Part shown: positions 1-6,021 of the stretch, piece by piece
Position numbering within the stretch: the first letter of the stretch is position 1
How the letters are laid out: each line of letters begins with the position of its first letter
Source: Chitinophagaceae bacterium
Lineage (GTDB): Bacteria; Bacteroidota; Bacteroidia; Chitinophagales; Chitinophagaceae
Length of the DNA: 7,677 bases
Direction of reading: 5' to 3'
Assembly: GCA_019747455.1 (NCBI GenBank)
Contig: JAIEQT010000475.1
Coordinates: 1 to 7,677, forward strand
Translations under genes and position numbers: made by a program
The notes under the pieces: model-generated
The model's input: the letters and a program-made list of their open reading frames with translations, nothing else
What the model was told of the DNA's origin: nothing
The model's database searches: none

Positions 1-21
1 TCTTCTTCATATTTTACGTTT

Positions 22-49
22 TAAAGTTAACTATTTAGTCTACTTTCAA
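22..49 (-). promoter_or_regulatory. Possible leftward Bacteroidota-type promoter at the window edge
   Basis: On the minus strand, TTG (49-47) is followed after 17 bp by TAACTTTA (29-22), which matches the Bacteroidota -7 consensus TAnnTTTG at all but the last base. An ATG (10-8) followed by AAG AAG lies 11 bases downstream, a spacing similar to the other promoters in this window. Only ten bases of the putative gene are present, so its existence is an inference. In AT-rich DNA a one-mismatch match of this kind can arise by chance. Confidence 0.2.
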
Positions 50-222
50 AACGTACTATTTTTGGGGGAGCTTACATATGCTTTGGCGTCGTATTTGGGA
101 ATGACAACTGAGTTTTTATCACGAATACGTAACAAGAGAGCTACAAAAAACAGTTGAACTACATCAACCATATTTATTGACATACTTCATTTTTTACTTT
201 TAAGCATTGTTGGACTTTTACA

Positions 223-238
223 TTGTCAATAATGACAA
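223..238. promoter_or_regulatory. Perfect palindrome upstream of the AhpD-like gene (candidate operator)
   Basis: TTGTCA and TGACAA form a perfect 6-bp inverted repeat around a 4-bp centre (ATAA). The palindrome ends 23 bases before the start codon at 262. This is the size and placement of a binding site for a dimeric repressor or activator, and AhpD-like genes are often under redox-responsive or TetR/LysR-type control. No regulator gene is present in the window. A third TGACAA overlaps the start codon itself. The site is seen directly; its operator role is inference. Confidence 0.3.
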
Positions 239-261
239 GCAATATTTAAATAATAAGTAAA

Positions 262-810
262 ATGACAACATTACTAGAAAGGACTTTTGCCATTCCGACA
301 AGAGAAGAAGTTTCTACCAGCAACCAAATTTTGTTCGACAATTTAAAAAAAGGGTTAGGGTTTGTGCCTAATTTATATGCCTACTTTGCCAAAAACGAAA
401 CCGCTTTGGGTGATTACCTTGCTCTACAAAACAGAAAAAGCACGCTAAGGGCAAAAGAGAGAGAAGTTATTAACTTAATAACTAGCCAAATTAATGGTTG
501 TCTTTACTGTCAATCTGCTCATACCGTATTAAGCAAAATGAATGGCTTTACAGACGAACAGGTTTTAGAGATTCGGAGAGGCAATGCCAGTTTTGATAAT
601 AAGTTAGATGCGCTGGTAAAATTTACAGCTTCCGTAGTTATAAATCGTGGTAGAGCAAGTGATGAGCGTAAACAAGCCTTTTTTGCAGCGGGTTATGATG
701 AAGCCAATATGATTGATGTGATTATTATTGTTGGTGATAAAATCATCAGCAATTATTTGCATAACTTAACAGATTTTCAAATAGACTTTCCCATTGCAGA
801 TACAATCTAG
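262..810 (+). CDS. Carboxymuconolactone decarboxylase / AhpD-like family protein (peroxidase-related)
   Basis: This 182-residue cytoplasmic protein has the AhpD/CMD helical fold signature. An N-terminal segment containing GFVPNLYAYF (33-42) resembles the opening of peroxidase-related AhpD homologues. The catalytic stretch follows, with Glu68, then CLYC (Cys80 and Cys83) and His87. The intact C-x2-C-x3-H arrangement is that of redox-active AhpD-type proteins, which reduce peroxides or recycle a thiol partner, and not of decarboxylases lacking the Cys pair. There is no signal peptide or membrane segment. The ATG at 262 is chosen because an in-frame TAA lies at 247-249; no Shine-Dalgarno is visible. 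The gene stands alone, with a palindrome upstream and a strong terminator downstream. The physiological substrate cannot be told from sequence, and no ahpC or thiol reductase gene is adjacent. Confidence 0.85.
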   Translation: MTTLLERTFAIPTREEVSTSNQILFDNLKKGLGFVPNLYAYFAKNETALGDYLALQNRKSTLRAKEREVINLITSQINGCLYCQSAHTVLSKMNGFTDEQVLEIRRGNASFDNKLDALVKFTASVVINRGRASDERKQAFFAAGYDEANMIDVIIIVGDKIISNYLHNLTDFQIDFPIADTI

Positions 811-825
811 ACTATCTTACTAAGT

Positions 826-884
826 AATACTAGCGATTATAAGTACAATTAATAAATGTACTTCGATTCGCTAGTATTTGTTTT
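826..884 (+). terminator. Nested-hairpin terminator between convergent genes
   Basis: AATACTAGCGA (826-836) pairs perfectly with TCGCTAGTATT (868-878). Inside it, AAGTACA (841-847) pairs perfectly with TGTACTT (857-863) around a 9-nt loop. The two stems are separated by a mostly unpaired 4x4 internal loop. A T-rich run (877-884, TTTGTTTT) follows on the plus strand, as expected for intrinsic termination of the AhpD-like gene whose stop is at 808-810. The structure ends right at the stop codon of the convergent permease (887-885). The opposite side has little T-tract, so it may act mainly on rightward transcription while also serving as a stable 3' end for the leftward mRNA. Confidence 0.8.
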
Positions 885-2219
885 CTATCCCCTCCTAAAA
901 GCCCATTTACCCATTTCCTTCCAGGTAACTTTTTTGCCGTACATTAAGATACCGGTACGATAAATTTTGCCGCTTAACCAGGTGGTGAGTAAGAAACCGC
1001 CGATAAGGCTGAGCATACTCGCGGCTAATTGCCAATAAGGAACAGTGCCGGGTACGCCATAGGCAATACGCGCCATCATCACCATGGGTGAGCTGAAGGG
1101 AATAATACTAGCCCAGGTAGCAATACCAGTATTAGGATCTTGCACGGCATTACTCATGATAATAAAAGAGAAGATGATAGGCATGGTAATAGGGAACATT
1201 AAACTTTGCGCATCTTGCGGGTCTTCATTTACTACACTACCTACTGCAGCGAATAAAGAAGCATAAAACAAATAGCCTCCAATAAAATAAAATATAAAGC
1301 ATCCGATAATTACCGGCCAGTTAGCCATACTAACCGTATGTTGTATAGCATAAATCTTTTGAGCAGCTTCACCAGCTTTAACCATGCCTCCGGCAGGTAT
1401 TTGTCCGTTATATTGTTGTAATGTATTAACCTGACTCATCACTTCCGGAGAAATGAATAATTGTGCCGCTGTCATGAGTCCGAATATGAGTAGTATCCAC
1501 ATAAAGAACTGGGTGAGCCCCACCGCACCGATACCAATAATTTTTCCAAGCATTAACTCAAACGGTTTTACGCTACTCACCATCACTTCGGCAATGCGAT
1601 TTGTTTTTTCTTCCATTACACCGCGCATTACCATGGCACCATAGATAAACATAGTAATATAAATAAGCATACCACTACCAAAACCAATACCATATGATAA
1701 TCCGGCACTGCTTTCCTGTACCGTTTCTCCTTTTTCCTCTAAGGCTTTCAACTCAGCAAATTTGGATTTCTCTTTAATAGAATCTAACTGGGAGCGATTG
1801 ATACCGGCATCCTGTAACATCTTATCTTCTATGGCCTGGTTGATGCGACTGCTGATCACATCTTCCGTACCTAAGCCTATGCGTTTTTTAGAGCGTAGGA
1901 TATAATTCACTTTATCGGTGCCTTCAAATTTTGGGATGATCAAAATATCGGTATAGCCCTTACTTAAATAATTAAGCGTATCTACGCCTTCCGGAAATTC
2001 GAAATTGATATCTGTAGCATTTTTTAAGTTGCCCTTGAAGAAACCATTCTGATCGATTACGGCAATCTTATGATTATCCTTTCCTTTAAGCGATAGAATA
2101 GTGGCACCTGCTATAAATACAACAAATAATAAAGGGGTAAGAATAGTAGTTAATAAGAAACGCTTGTTTTTTACCCTGCTGAAGTATTCGCGTTTTATGA
2201 TGATGGATATTTTGTTCAT
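885..2219 (-). CDS. ABC-2 type transporter permease (NatB-like)
   Basis: This 444-residue inner-membrane protein is the permease half of a NatAB-type ABC exporter. A short basic N-terminus containing KREYFSRVKNKRF leads into a first membrane helix (about 21-45). A large extracytoplasmic domain (about 46-172) follows, then five or six further helices (about 174-198, 222-254, 300-328, 340-358, a weak one near 366-386, and 396-415). Residues 202-222 carry the EEKTNRIAE...SSVKPFELM motif typical of ABC-2 permeases between the second and third helices. The tail (422-444) is short, basic and cytoplasmic. This order matches PF12698-type permeases in length and topology. The ATG at 2219 gives the normal KREY start. 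The gene lies 81 bp downstream of its ATPase in the same direction, so co-transcription is likely. The substrate is unknown; Na+ export as in Bacillus NatAB is only one possibility. Confidence 0.9.
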   Translation of the reverse strand: MNKISIIIKREYFSRVKNKRFLLTTILTPLLFVVFIAGATILSLKGKDNHKIAVIDQNGFFKGNLKNATDINFEFPEGVDTLNYLSKGYTDILIIPKFEGTDKVNYILRSKKRIGLGTEDVISSRINQAIEDKMLQDAGINRSQLDSIKEKSKFAELKALEEKGETVQESSAGLSYGIGFGSGMLIYITMFIYGAMVMRGVMEEKTNRIAEVMVSSVKPFELMLGKIIGIGAVGLTQFFMWILLIFGLMTAAQLFISPEVMSQVNTLQQYNGQIPAGGMVKAGEAAQKIYAIQHTVSMANWPVIIGCFIFYFIGGYLFYASLFAAVGSVVNEDPQDAQSLMFPITMPIIFSFIIMSNAVQDPNTGIATWASIIPFSSPMVMMARIAYGVPGTVPYWQLAASMLSLIGGFLLTTWLSGKIYRTGILMYGKKVTWKEMGKWAFRRG

Positions 2220-2220
2220 T

Positions 2221-2313
2221 ATTAAGTTATTGAGTTATTAGGTTATTAAGTTACTTGTCATTAGTCATTTGTCATTGGGAAGAAAAAATACTATTGACCA
2301 TTAACTATTGACT
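2221..2313. repeat. Composite degenerate 8-bp and 7-bp tandem repeat tract
   Basis: The gap between the ATPase and permease genes is almost entirely repetitive. Four octamers of the form ATTRRGTT occupy 2221-2252. Three heptamers (TGTCATT, AGTCATT, TGTCATT) occupy 2256-2276. After an A-rich spacer, three more heptamers (ATTGACC, ATTAACT, ATTGACT) occupy 2293-2313. The last block runs into the ATPase coding sequence and supplies its stop codon (TAA, 2303-2301) and its last residues (VNS). On the minus strand the heptamers read as variants of AATGACN/AGTCAAT, close to the units of the array at 5973-6021. Function is unknown; the tract lies inside a probable operon and would be transcribed. Confidence 0.75.
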
Positions 2314-3236
2314 TTTTCAAAGGCTCTTGTAGTTGCTGCTGTACCTTCAACCAAATCAATAAATATTTCATTGAGAGAAGGTAAAATTTCATTGAATGAT
2401 TCAATACTGGTTTGTGGTATAAAATATTGCAATACATCATTAGAGCCCTTGCCCTCGTTGATTTTTACGATAAGTTCCTGATTCTTCTGTTCTACTACTT
2501 CAAAGGCGGTGGATGATATTGTAGCAGGCACTTCTTTCAGTCGGATACTGAATTTATTCTCTTTGAACTGTTGCTTCACTTCCGACACTGTTCCATCTAA
2601 AATTTTCTTTCCTAAGTTTACTAGAACAATGTGATCGCAAATTTCCTCAACCTGTTCCATTCTGTGCGTACTAAAAATTACCGTAGCACCTCTTTGTGCT
2701 AAGCCAAATATTTCATCTTTAATTAAATTCGCATTCAAAGGATCCAAACCGCTAAAAGGCTCATCAAGAATAATCAGTTTGGGTTCGTGTAATACAGTGG
2801 TAACAAATTGTAATTTCTGACTCATACCCTTACTCAAATCTTCCACTTTTTTATTCCACCAGCTCTCCATCTCCAATCGCTTGAACCAAAATTTTATTTT
2901 CTCCATGGCTTCCGTTTTGCTGAGCCCTTTTAATTGAGCCAGATACAAAGCCTGTTCACCGATTTTCATTTTTTTATACAGCCCTCTTTCTTCGGGCATG
3001 TATCCGATTTTAGTTACATCTTCCAAAGCATTAAAGTGCTTTCCATCGAACATAATATCTCCGCTATCCGGGAAAAAAATACCCGTGATCATACGAAGTA
3101 AAGTTGTTTTACCAGCACCATTCGGCCCTAAAAGGCCGAAAATGCTGCCTTTTTCAATGGAGAAACTAATATCATCTACCGCTTTTTGCGTAGCGTAATG
3201 TTTTTTTATATGCTGTAACTGAAGAATGGCACTCAT
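2301..3236 (-). CDS. ABC transporter ATP-binding protein (NatA-like)
   Basis: This 311-residue ATPase is the partner of the downstream permease and works at the cytoplasmic face of the membrane. Motifs in order: Walker A GPNGAGKT (37-44), a Q-loop region reading GYMPEERGLY (78-87) with Glu where most ABC ATPases have Gln, signature LSKGM (134-138), Walker B LIILDEP (154-160) with catalytic Glu159, and the switch His191 in STHRM. A C-terminal extension of about 80 residues ending in PSLNEIFIDLVEG fits the DUF4162 domain common in this subfamily. The GYxPEERGLY form of the Q-loop is, as I recall, usual for NatA-type proteins. The ATG at 3236 is preferred over an upstream GTG at 3281 because the added 15 residues are unlike the family and the promoter lies within them. 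The last residues and the stop come from a repeat tract. Confidence 0.92.
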   Translation of the reverse strand: MSAILQLQHIKKHYATQKAVDDISFSIEKGSIFGLLGPNGAGKTTLLRMITGIFFPDSGDIMFDGKHFNALEDVTKIGYMPEERGLYKKMKIGEQALYLAQLKGLSKTEAMEKIKFWFKRLEMESWWNKKVEDLSKGMSQKLQFVTTVLHEPKLIILDEPFSGLDPLNANLIKDEIFGLAQRGATVIFSTHRMEQVEEICDHIVLVNLGKKILDGTVSEVKQQFKENKFSIRLKEVPATISSTAFEVVEQKNQELIVKINEGKGSNDVLQYFIPQTSIESFNEILPSLNEIFIDLVEGTAATTRAFEKVNS

Positions 3237-3255
3237 GCTATTTTTTTTAACTGTA

Positions 3256-3285
3256 CTAAAGTATGTTGTTTGTATTACCACTCAA
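3256..3285 (-). promoter_or_regulatory. Promoter of the ABC exporter operon
   Basis: On the minus strand, TTG (3285-3283) is separated by 19 bp from TACTTTAG (3263-3256), which matches the Bacteroidota -7 element TAnnTTTG at all but one base. Transcription would begin near 3250, giving a leader of about 14 bases before the ATG at 3236. This position rules in favour of that ATG, because the alternative GTG at 3281 would lie upstream of the transcript start. The match is seen in the sequence; activity is inferred. Confidence 0.5.
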
Positions 3286-3292
3286 CAAAATA

Positions 3293-3324
3293 TTACAAAA
3301 AAATTTTACTGAATTGTATTTTTG
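3293..3324 (+). promoter_or_regulatory. Promoter of the zinc phospholipase C / S1-P1 family gene
   Basis: TATTTTTG (3317-3324) is a perfect match to the Bacteroidota -7 element TAnnTTTG, 16 bases before the ATG at 3341. A weak -33 element (TTA, 3293-3295, instead of TTG) lies 21 bp upstream of it. The predicted leader is very short. This promoter is back-to-back with that of the divergent ABC operon, with about 30 bp between the two -33 and -7 pairs at their closest, so the two genes may share regulatory input. Confidence 0.5.
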
Positions 3325-3340
3325 CCGGAATTAAGATAGT

Positions 3341-4345
3341 ATGATGAAAAAGCCCCCCCAATTTGTAATCGTTTGCGTTGGTTTGATTTGCGCAACCCTA
3401 CTAACCAGTTGGGGTTTTCTTGTACATAGAACGATCCATCAACTTGCCGTGTATGAATTGCCCGAGGCCCTAGCTCCTTTCTTTTATGCGAATATGGACA
3501 AGCTGGTAGCAGAAGCCGGTAGGCCAGATAACCGAAGAAATACCGATAGCACAGAAGCTTCAAAACATTTTATTGATTTAGAACCATTTGGAAAAAATGC
3601 AGCTAATGATATGCCGTATAGTTTTTCAAAAGCGATAAAGAAATATACAAAAGATAGCCTTTTAAAATATGGTTATGTGCCGTATCATATTTTATATATG
3701 AAAGAAAAATTAACTGCGGCATTTAAAGCGGGTAATAAAGACAGTATTCTTTTTTATGCAACGGACTTAGCTCATTATATAGGCGATTCTCATGTACCCC
3801 TACATACTACTGAAAATTATGACGGACAATTAACAGATCAAAAAGGGCTACATAGTTTATGGGAGTCTGTTATTCCTGAATTATTGCTCACTGATTATAA
3901 TTTATATAGCCAGCATCAGGCCACGTATATAAAACGCCCCGAAGTAGCTATCTGGACTGCTATTCGGCATGCACATGCGTTATTGCCCGATGTATTAGCA
4001 CTTGAAAAAGAAGTATCGAAACAATTTACACCCGAAACAAAATATCGTACGCAGGTAAGAAGGGGCGTAGAGGTAAAATATTATACATCTTCATTTGCCA
4101 AAGTATATGCTGCTGCCTTAAAGAGTACGATTAATGATCAATTATTGGCCTCAGCCGATTTAATTGCAGATTTTTGGTACACCAGTTGGGTAGACGCGGG
4201 TAGACCAGCGCTTGCTCCCATTACCAATTGGAATGATAATATAGCTAAACAGTATGCGGCTGAATTACAGCTATACAAAAGCAATACGCTGATTAAGCAG
4301 AATAAATTGATCGCTAAAAAAGCAGTGGCGAAAGAAGGAGAATAA
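3341..4345 (+). CDS. Secreted zinc-dependent phospholipase C / S1-P1 nuclease family protein
   Basis: This 334-residue exported hydrolase has a signal peptide (basic MMKK, hydrophobic 8-22) that would be cut before Trp24, giving a mature N-terminus WGFLVH. In this superfamily the terminal amino group of that Trp binds zinc. Other likely tri-zinc ligands follow in family order: His29, Asp79 in HFID, His116 in PYHI, the DLAHYIGDSHVPLH block (His145, Asp149, His155), and His171 with Glu175 in HSLWE. Glu at the last position resembles bacterial phospholipase C, while P1 nuclease has Asp there. Substrate could therefore be phospholipid or nucleic acid phosphodiester, and the sequence does not decide. 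The C-terminal 50 residues are Lys/Ala-rich and probably not catalytic. The ATG at 3341 gives MM; the second Met is equally possible. The stop codon directly abuts that of the convergent flavoprotein gene. Confidence 0.85.
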   Translation: MMKKPPQFVIVCVGLICATLLTSWGFLVHRTIHQLAVYELPEALAPFFYANMDKLVAEAGRPDNRRNTDSTEASKHFIDLEPFGKNAANDMPYSFSKAIKKYTKDSLLKYGYVPYHILYMKEKLTAAFKAGNKDSILFYATDLAHYIGDSHVPLHTTENYDGQLTDQKGLHSLWESVIPELLLTDYNLYSQHQATYIKRPEVAIWTAIRHAHALLPDVLALEKEVSKQFTPETKYRTQVRRGVEVKYYTSSFAKVYAAALKSTINDQLLASADLIADFWYTSWVDAGRPALAPITNWNDNIAKQYAAELQLYKSNTLIKQNKLIAKKAVAKEGE

Positions 4346-5935
4346 CTAAGCCAAAGTCTTGGCAATTTGATGGGCAATTTTTTGTCCATCCATGGCGGCA
4401 CTAACAATACCGCCGGCATAGCCGGCACCTTCTCCGCAAGGATATAAGTTATGTATTTGAGGGTGGTATAAAAACTCACTATCTCTGGGGATCCTTACAG
4501 GGGAGGAGGTTCTGCTTTCTGTTGCTACAACAACGGCTTCATTGGTATAATAGCCTTTTATTTTCTTGCCAAATGCACTAAAGCCTCCTTGTAATGATTG
4601 TAAGATAAAGGTTGGTAGCACTTGGCGCAGATCAACGGATATAAGTCCGGGTAAATAGCTGCAATCGGGTAAACTATTCGATAGTTTATTATTGCAAAAA
4701 TCAACCATTCGCTGCGCAGGCGCTACCATTTTTCCGCCACCGGCACAAAAAGCTTTTTGCTCGATTGCTTGTTGAAATTGCATGAGTAATAAGGCAGGAT
4801 GTACTTGGGATGTTTCCGGTAATTTATTTTTTTGAAAATATTGATTGGCATCCTGTTCAGTAACCTGAACAACCATACCACTATTAGCGTAAGGGTTATT
4901 TCTTTTACTGGGACTCCATCCATTCACTACTAATTCACCAGGGTCGGTGGCAGCAGGAGCAATGATACCACCGGGGCACATACAAAAACTGAATACGCCT
5001 CTTTCTTTTACTTGTTCAACAAGACTATAAGAAGCGGGTGGTAATAGAGGATCTCTAACGGCACAATGATATTGTGATTGATCGATAATATATTGTGGAT
5101 GTTCAATGCGCACCCCTAATGCAAAGGGTTTAGCCTCTATAGCAATATGTTGGGAAGCTAATAATTTAAAAATATCTCGGGCTGAATGTCCGGTTGCCAA
5201 AATATATGCATCTGCTTGTAAAGCGTCACCATCTTCTGTGGTAACAGTTTTTATTATGCTTTTATCCTGTAAGAAGCCAACCAGTTTTTTATTGAAATGA
5301 AACTCTCCGCCGGCATCTATAATTTGTTTACGCATAGCCGTGATGATTTGTGGCAGTTTATTCGTTCCAATATGTGGATGCGATTGATATAGAACGGTTT
5401 CTTCCGCCCCGAATTGATGAAATAGTTGAAGAACTTTATCAATGCTTCCCCGCTTACTGCTGCGGGTATATAATTTACCATCGCTATACGTGCCGGCACC
5501 ACCTTCTCCGAAACAATAATTACTATCGGGGTTAACGATACCTTCTTTATTCAGTGCCGCCAAATCTCTTCTCCTGGCTTTTACATCTTTACCCCGTTCA
5601 ATAATAATAGGTTTGATACCTAATAGTATTAATTCTAAAGCAGCGAATAATCCTGCCGGTCCGGCACCGATGATGATAACTCTTTTTGCGTTATTGGGTA
5701 GCGATTGAAAACGATAATGCGAATTTGATCTTTGTATGAAAGGCTCGTTAATAAAAGCTTGTAGCGAAAGATTGATCCATACTTGTTTACTGCGGGCATC
5801 AATCGATTTTTTTTGAATCAGGAAGCCCTGTAATTCATCGGCGTTAATACCTGCAGACTGTGCGATGTACCGCGTGATAATTTCGTCAGACGCCGCTTCC
5901 TCCGGCTTTAATTTGAGGGTAATATTTTTTTGCAT
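4346..5935 (-). CDS. FAD-dependent dehydrogenase, COG2509-like
   Basis: This 529-residue soluble flavoprotein belongs to the uncharacterised FAD-dependent dehydrogenase group (COG2509). A family-specific N-terminal domain (about 1-80) precedes the Rossmann dinucleotide motif GAGPAG (90-95), with an acidic ribose-binding Glu113 in IIERG. A Gly-rich FGEGGAGTYSDGKL block (142-155) is typical of the group. The second flavin contact ILATG lies at 245-249, and a C-terminal PCGEGAGYAGGI (499-510) provides the FAD pyrophosphate-binding GE/GD signature. Several Cys residues (141, 291, 318, 320, 397, 414, 425, 500) are present but form no iron-sulphur motif that I recognise. The ATG at 5935 is the natural start. 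The substrate is unknown. The gene follows the DUF3127 gene in the same direction across an 84-bp repeat-filled gap, so co-transcription is possible. Confidence 0.85.
   Translation of the reverse strand: MQKNITLKLKPEEAASDEIITRYIAQSAGINADELQGFLIQKKSIDARSKQVWINLSLQAFINEPFIQRSNSHYRFQSLPNNAKRVIIIGAGPAGLFAALELILLGIKPIIIERGKDVKARRRDLAALNKEGIVNPDSNYCFGEGGAGTYSDGKLYTRSSKRGSIDKVLQLFHQFGAEETVLYQSHPHIGTNKLPQIITAMRKQIIDAGGEFHFNKKLVGFLQDKSIIKTVTTEDGDALQADAYILATGHSARDIFKLLASQHIAIEAKPFALGVRIEHPQYIIDQSQYHCAVRDPLLPPASYSLVEQVKERGVFSFCMCPGGIIAPAATDPGELVVNGWSPSKRNNPYANSGMVVQVTEQDANQYFQKNKLPETSQVHPALLLMQFQQAIEQKAFCAGGGKMVAPAQRMVDFCNNKLSNSLPDCSYLPGLISVDLRQVLPTFILQSLQGGFSAFGKKIKGYYTNEAVVVATESRTSSPVRIPRDSEFLYHPQIHNLYPCGEGAGYAGGIVSAAMDGQKIAHQIAKTLA
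4350..4383 (+). terminator. Weak hairpin at the abutting convergent stop codons
   Basis: GCCAA (4350-4354) and TTGGC (4359-4363) form a 5-bp stem with a 4-nt loop immediately downstream of the rightward stop (4343-4345). A T-run (4378-4383) begins 14 bases later. This is weak for an intrinsic terminator and lies inside the last codons of the convergent flavoprotein gene. It is the only terminator-like element available here, because the two genes have no intergenic space. A direct repeat GGCAATTT (4361-4368 and 4373-4380) also lies here. Confidence 0.25.
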
Positions 5936-5972
5936 TTTGTACTGTTAGGTTTTTATCCTAAAAAGTTTCTTA

Positions 5973-6021
5973 ATGGTCAATGGTTCATGGTCCATGGTCT
6001 ATGGGTTATGGTCCATAGTCT
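5973..6021. repeat. Seven-copy heptamer tandem array (consensus ATGGTCY)
   Basis: Seven contiguous 7-bp units run from 5973 to 6021. The first four are ATGGTCA, ATGGTTC, ATGGTCC and ATGGTCT; the last three (6001-6021) are more diverged. The array starts inside the stop codon of the DUF3127 gene (6022-6020) and fills most of the gap to the flavoprotein start. Because the unit is nearly self-complementary (CATGG-T-CCATG at 5986-5996; CTATGG 5999-6004 pairing CCATAG 6013-6018), RNA from either strand could fold into alternative small hairpins. Similar intergenic heptamer tracts are, from memory, common in this part of Bacteroidota. The function is unknown. Confidence 0.85.

Larger units (their letters stand above)
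1..261. other. Left-edge intergenic region, no convincing gene
   Basis: This AT-rich stretch holds no ORF that I can assign to a family. The longest leftward ORF (183-46, 45 codons) has one short hydrophobic run and no recognisable motif. At the extreme left, a leftward ATG at 10-8 is followed by two Lys codons and cut off by the window edge. It is preceded by an A-rich leader and a promoter-like pair (TTG at 49-47 and TAACTTTA at 29-22, 17 bp apart), so a leftward gene may begin just outside the window. The hexamer TGACAA occurs at 102-107, 233-238 and 263-268; the middle copy belongs to the palindrome listed separately. Confidence 0.5.

Noticed and set aside
46..183. A 45-codon leftward ORF with a short hydrophobic run
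   Set aside because: No family motif, no convincing start signal and no downstream partner; a chance ORF of this length is expected in such a stretch.
2979..3008. Glu instead of Gln in the Q-loop of the ABC ATPase as a defect
   Set aside because: The GYxPEERGLY form is, to my knowledge, usual in NatA-type ATPases, and all other catalytic motifs are intact, so it is a subfamily trait.
3237..3281. Fifteen extra N-terminal codons on the ABC ATPase from a GTG start
   Set aside because: The extension has no family similarity, overlaps the likely promoter, and the internal ATG at 3236 gives the standard ABC ATPase N-terminus.
3306..3563. Leftward 85-codon ORF across the start of the phospholipase C/nuclease gene
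   Set aside because: It runs antisense through a well-supported secreted enzyme and its promoter, has no motif and lacks a plausible promoter of its own.
4138..4479. Leftward 113-codon ORF across the convergent gene ends
   Set aside because: It is antisense to the 3' end of the phospholipase C/nuclease gene and out of frame with the flavoprotein; composition is typical of a shadow ORF.
5945..5961. Short inverted repeat TTAGG-N7-CCTAA upstream of the flavoprotein gene
   Set aside because: Only 5 bp per arm with an AT-rich centre and no T-tract in a useful position; too weak to call an operator or terminator.
5973..6021. CRISPR array
   Set aside because: The 7-bp units are contiguous with no spacers and no cas genes are nearby; it is a simple tandem repeat.
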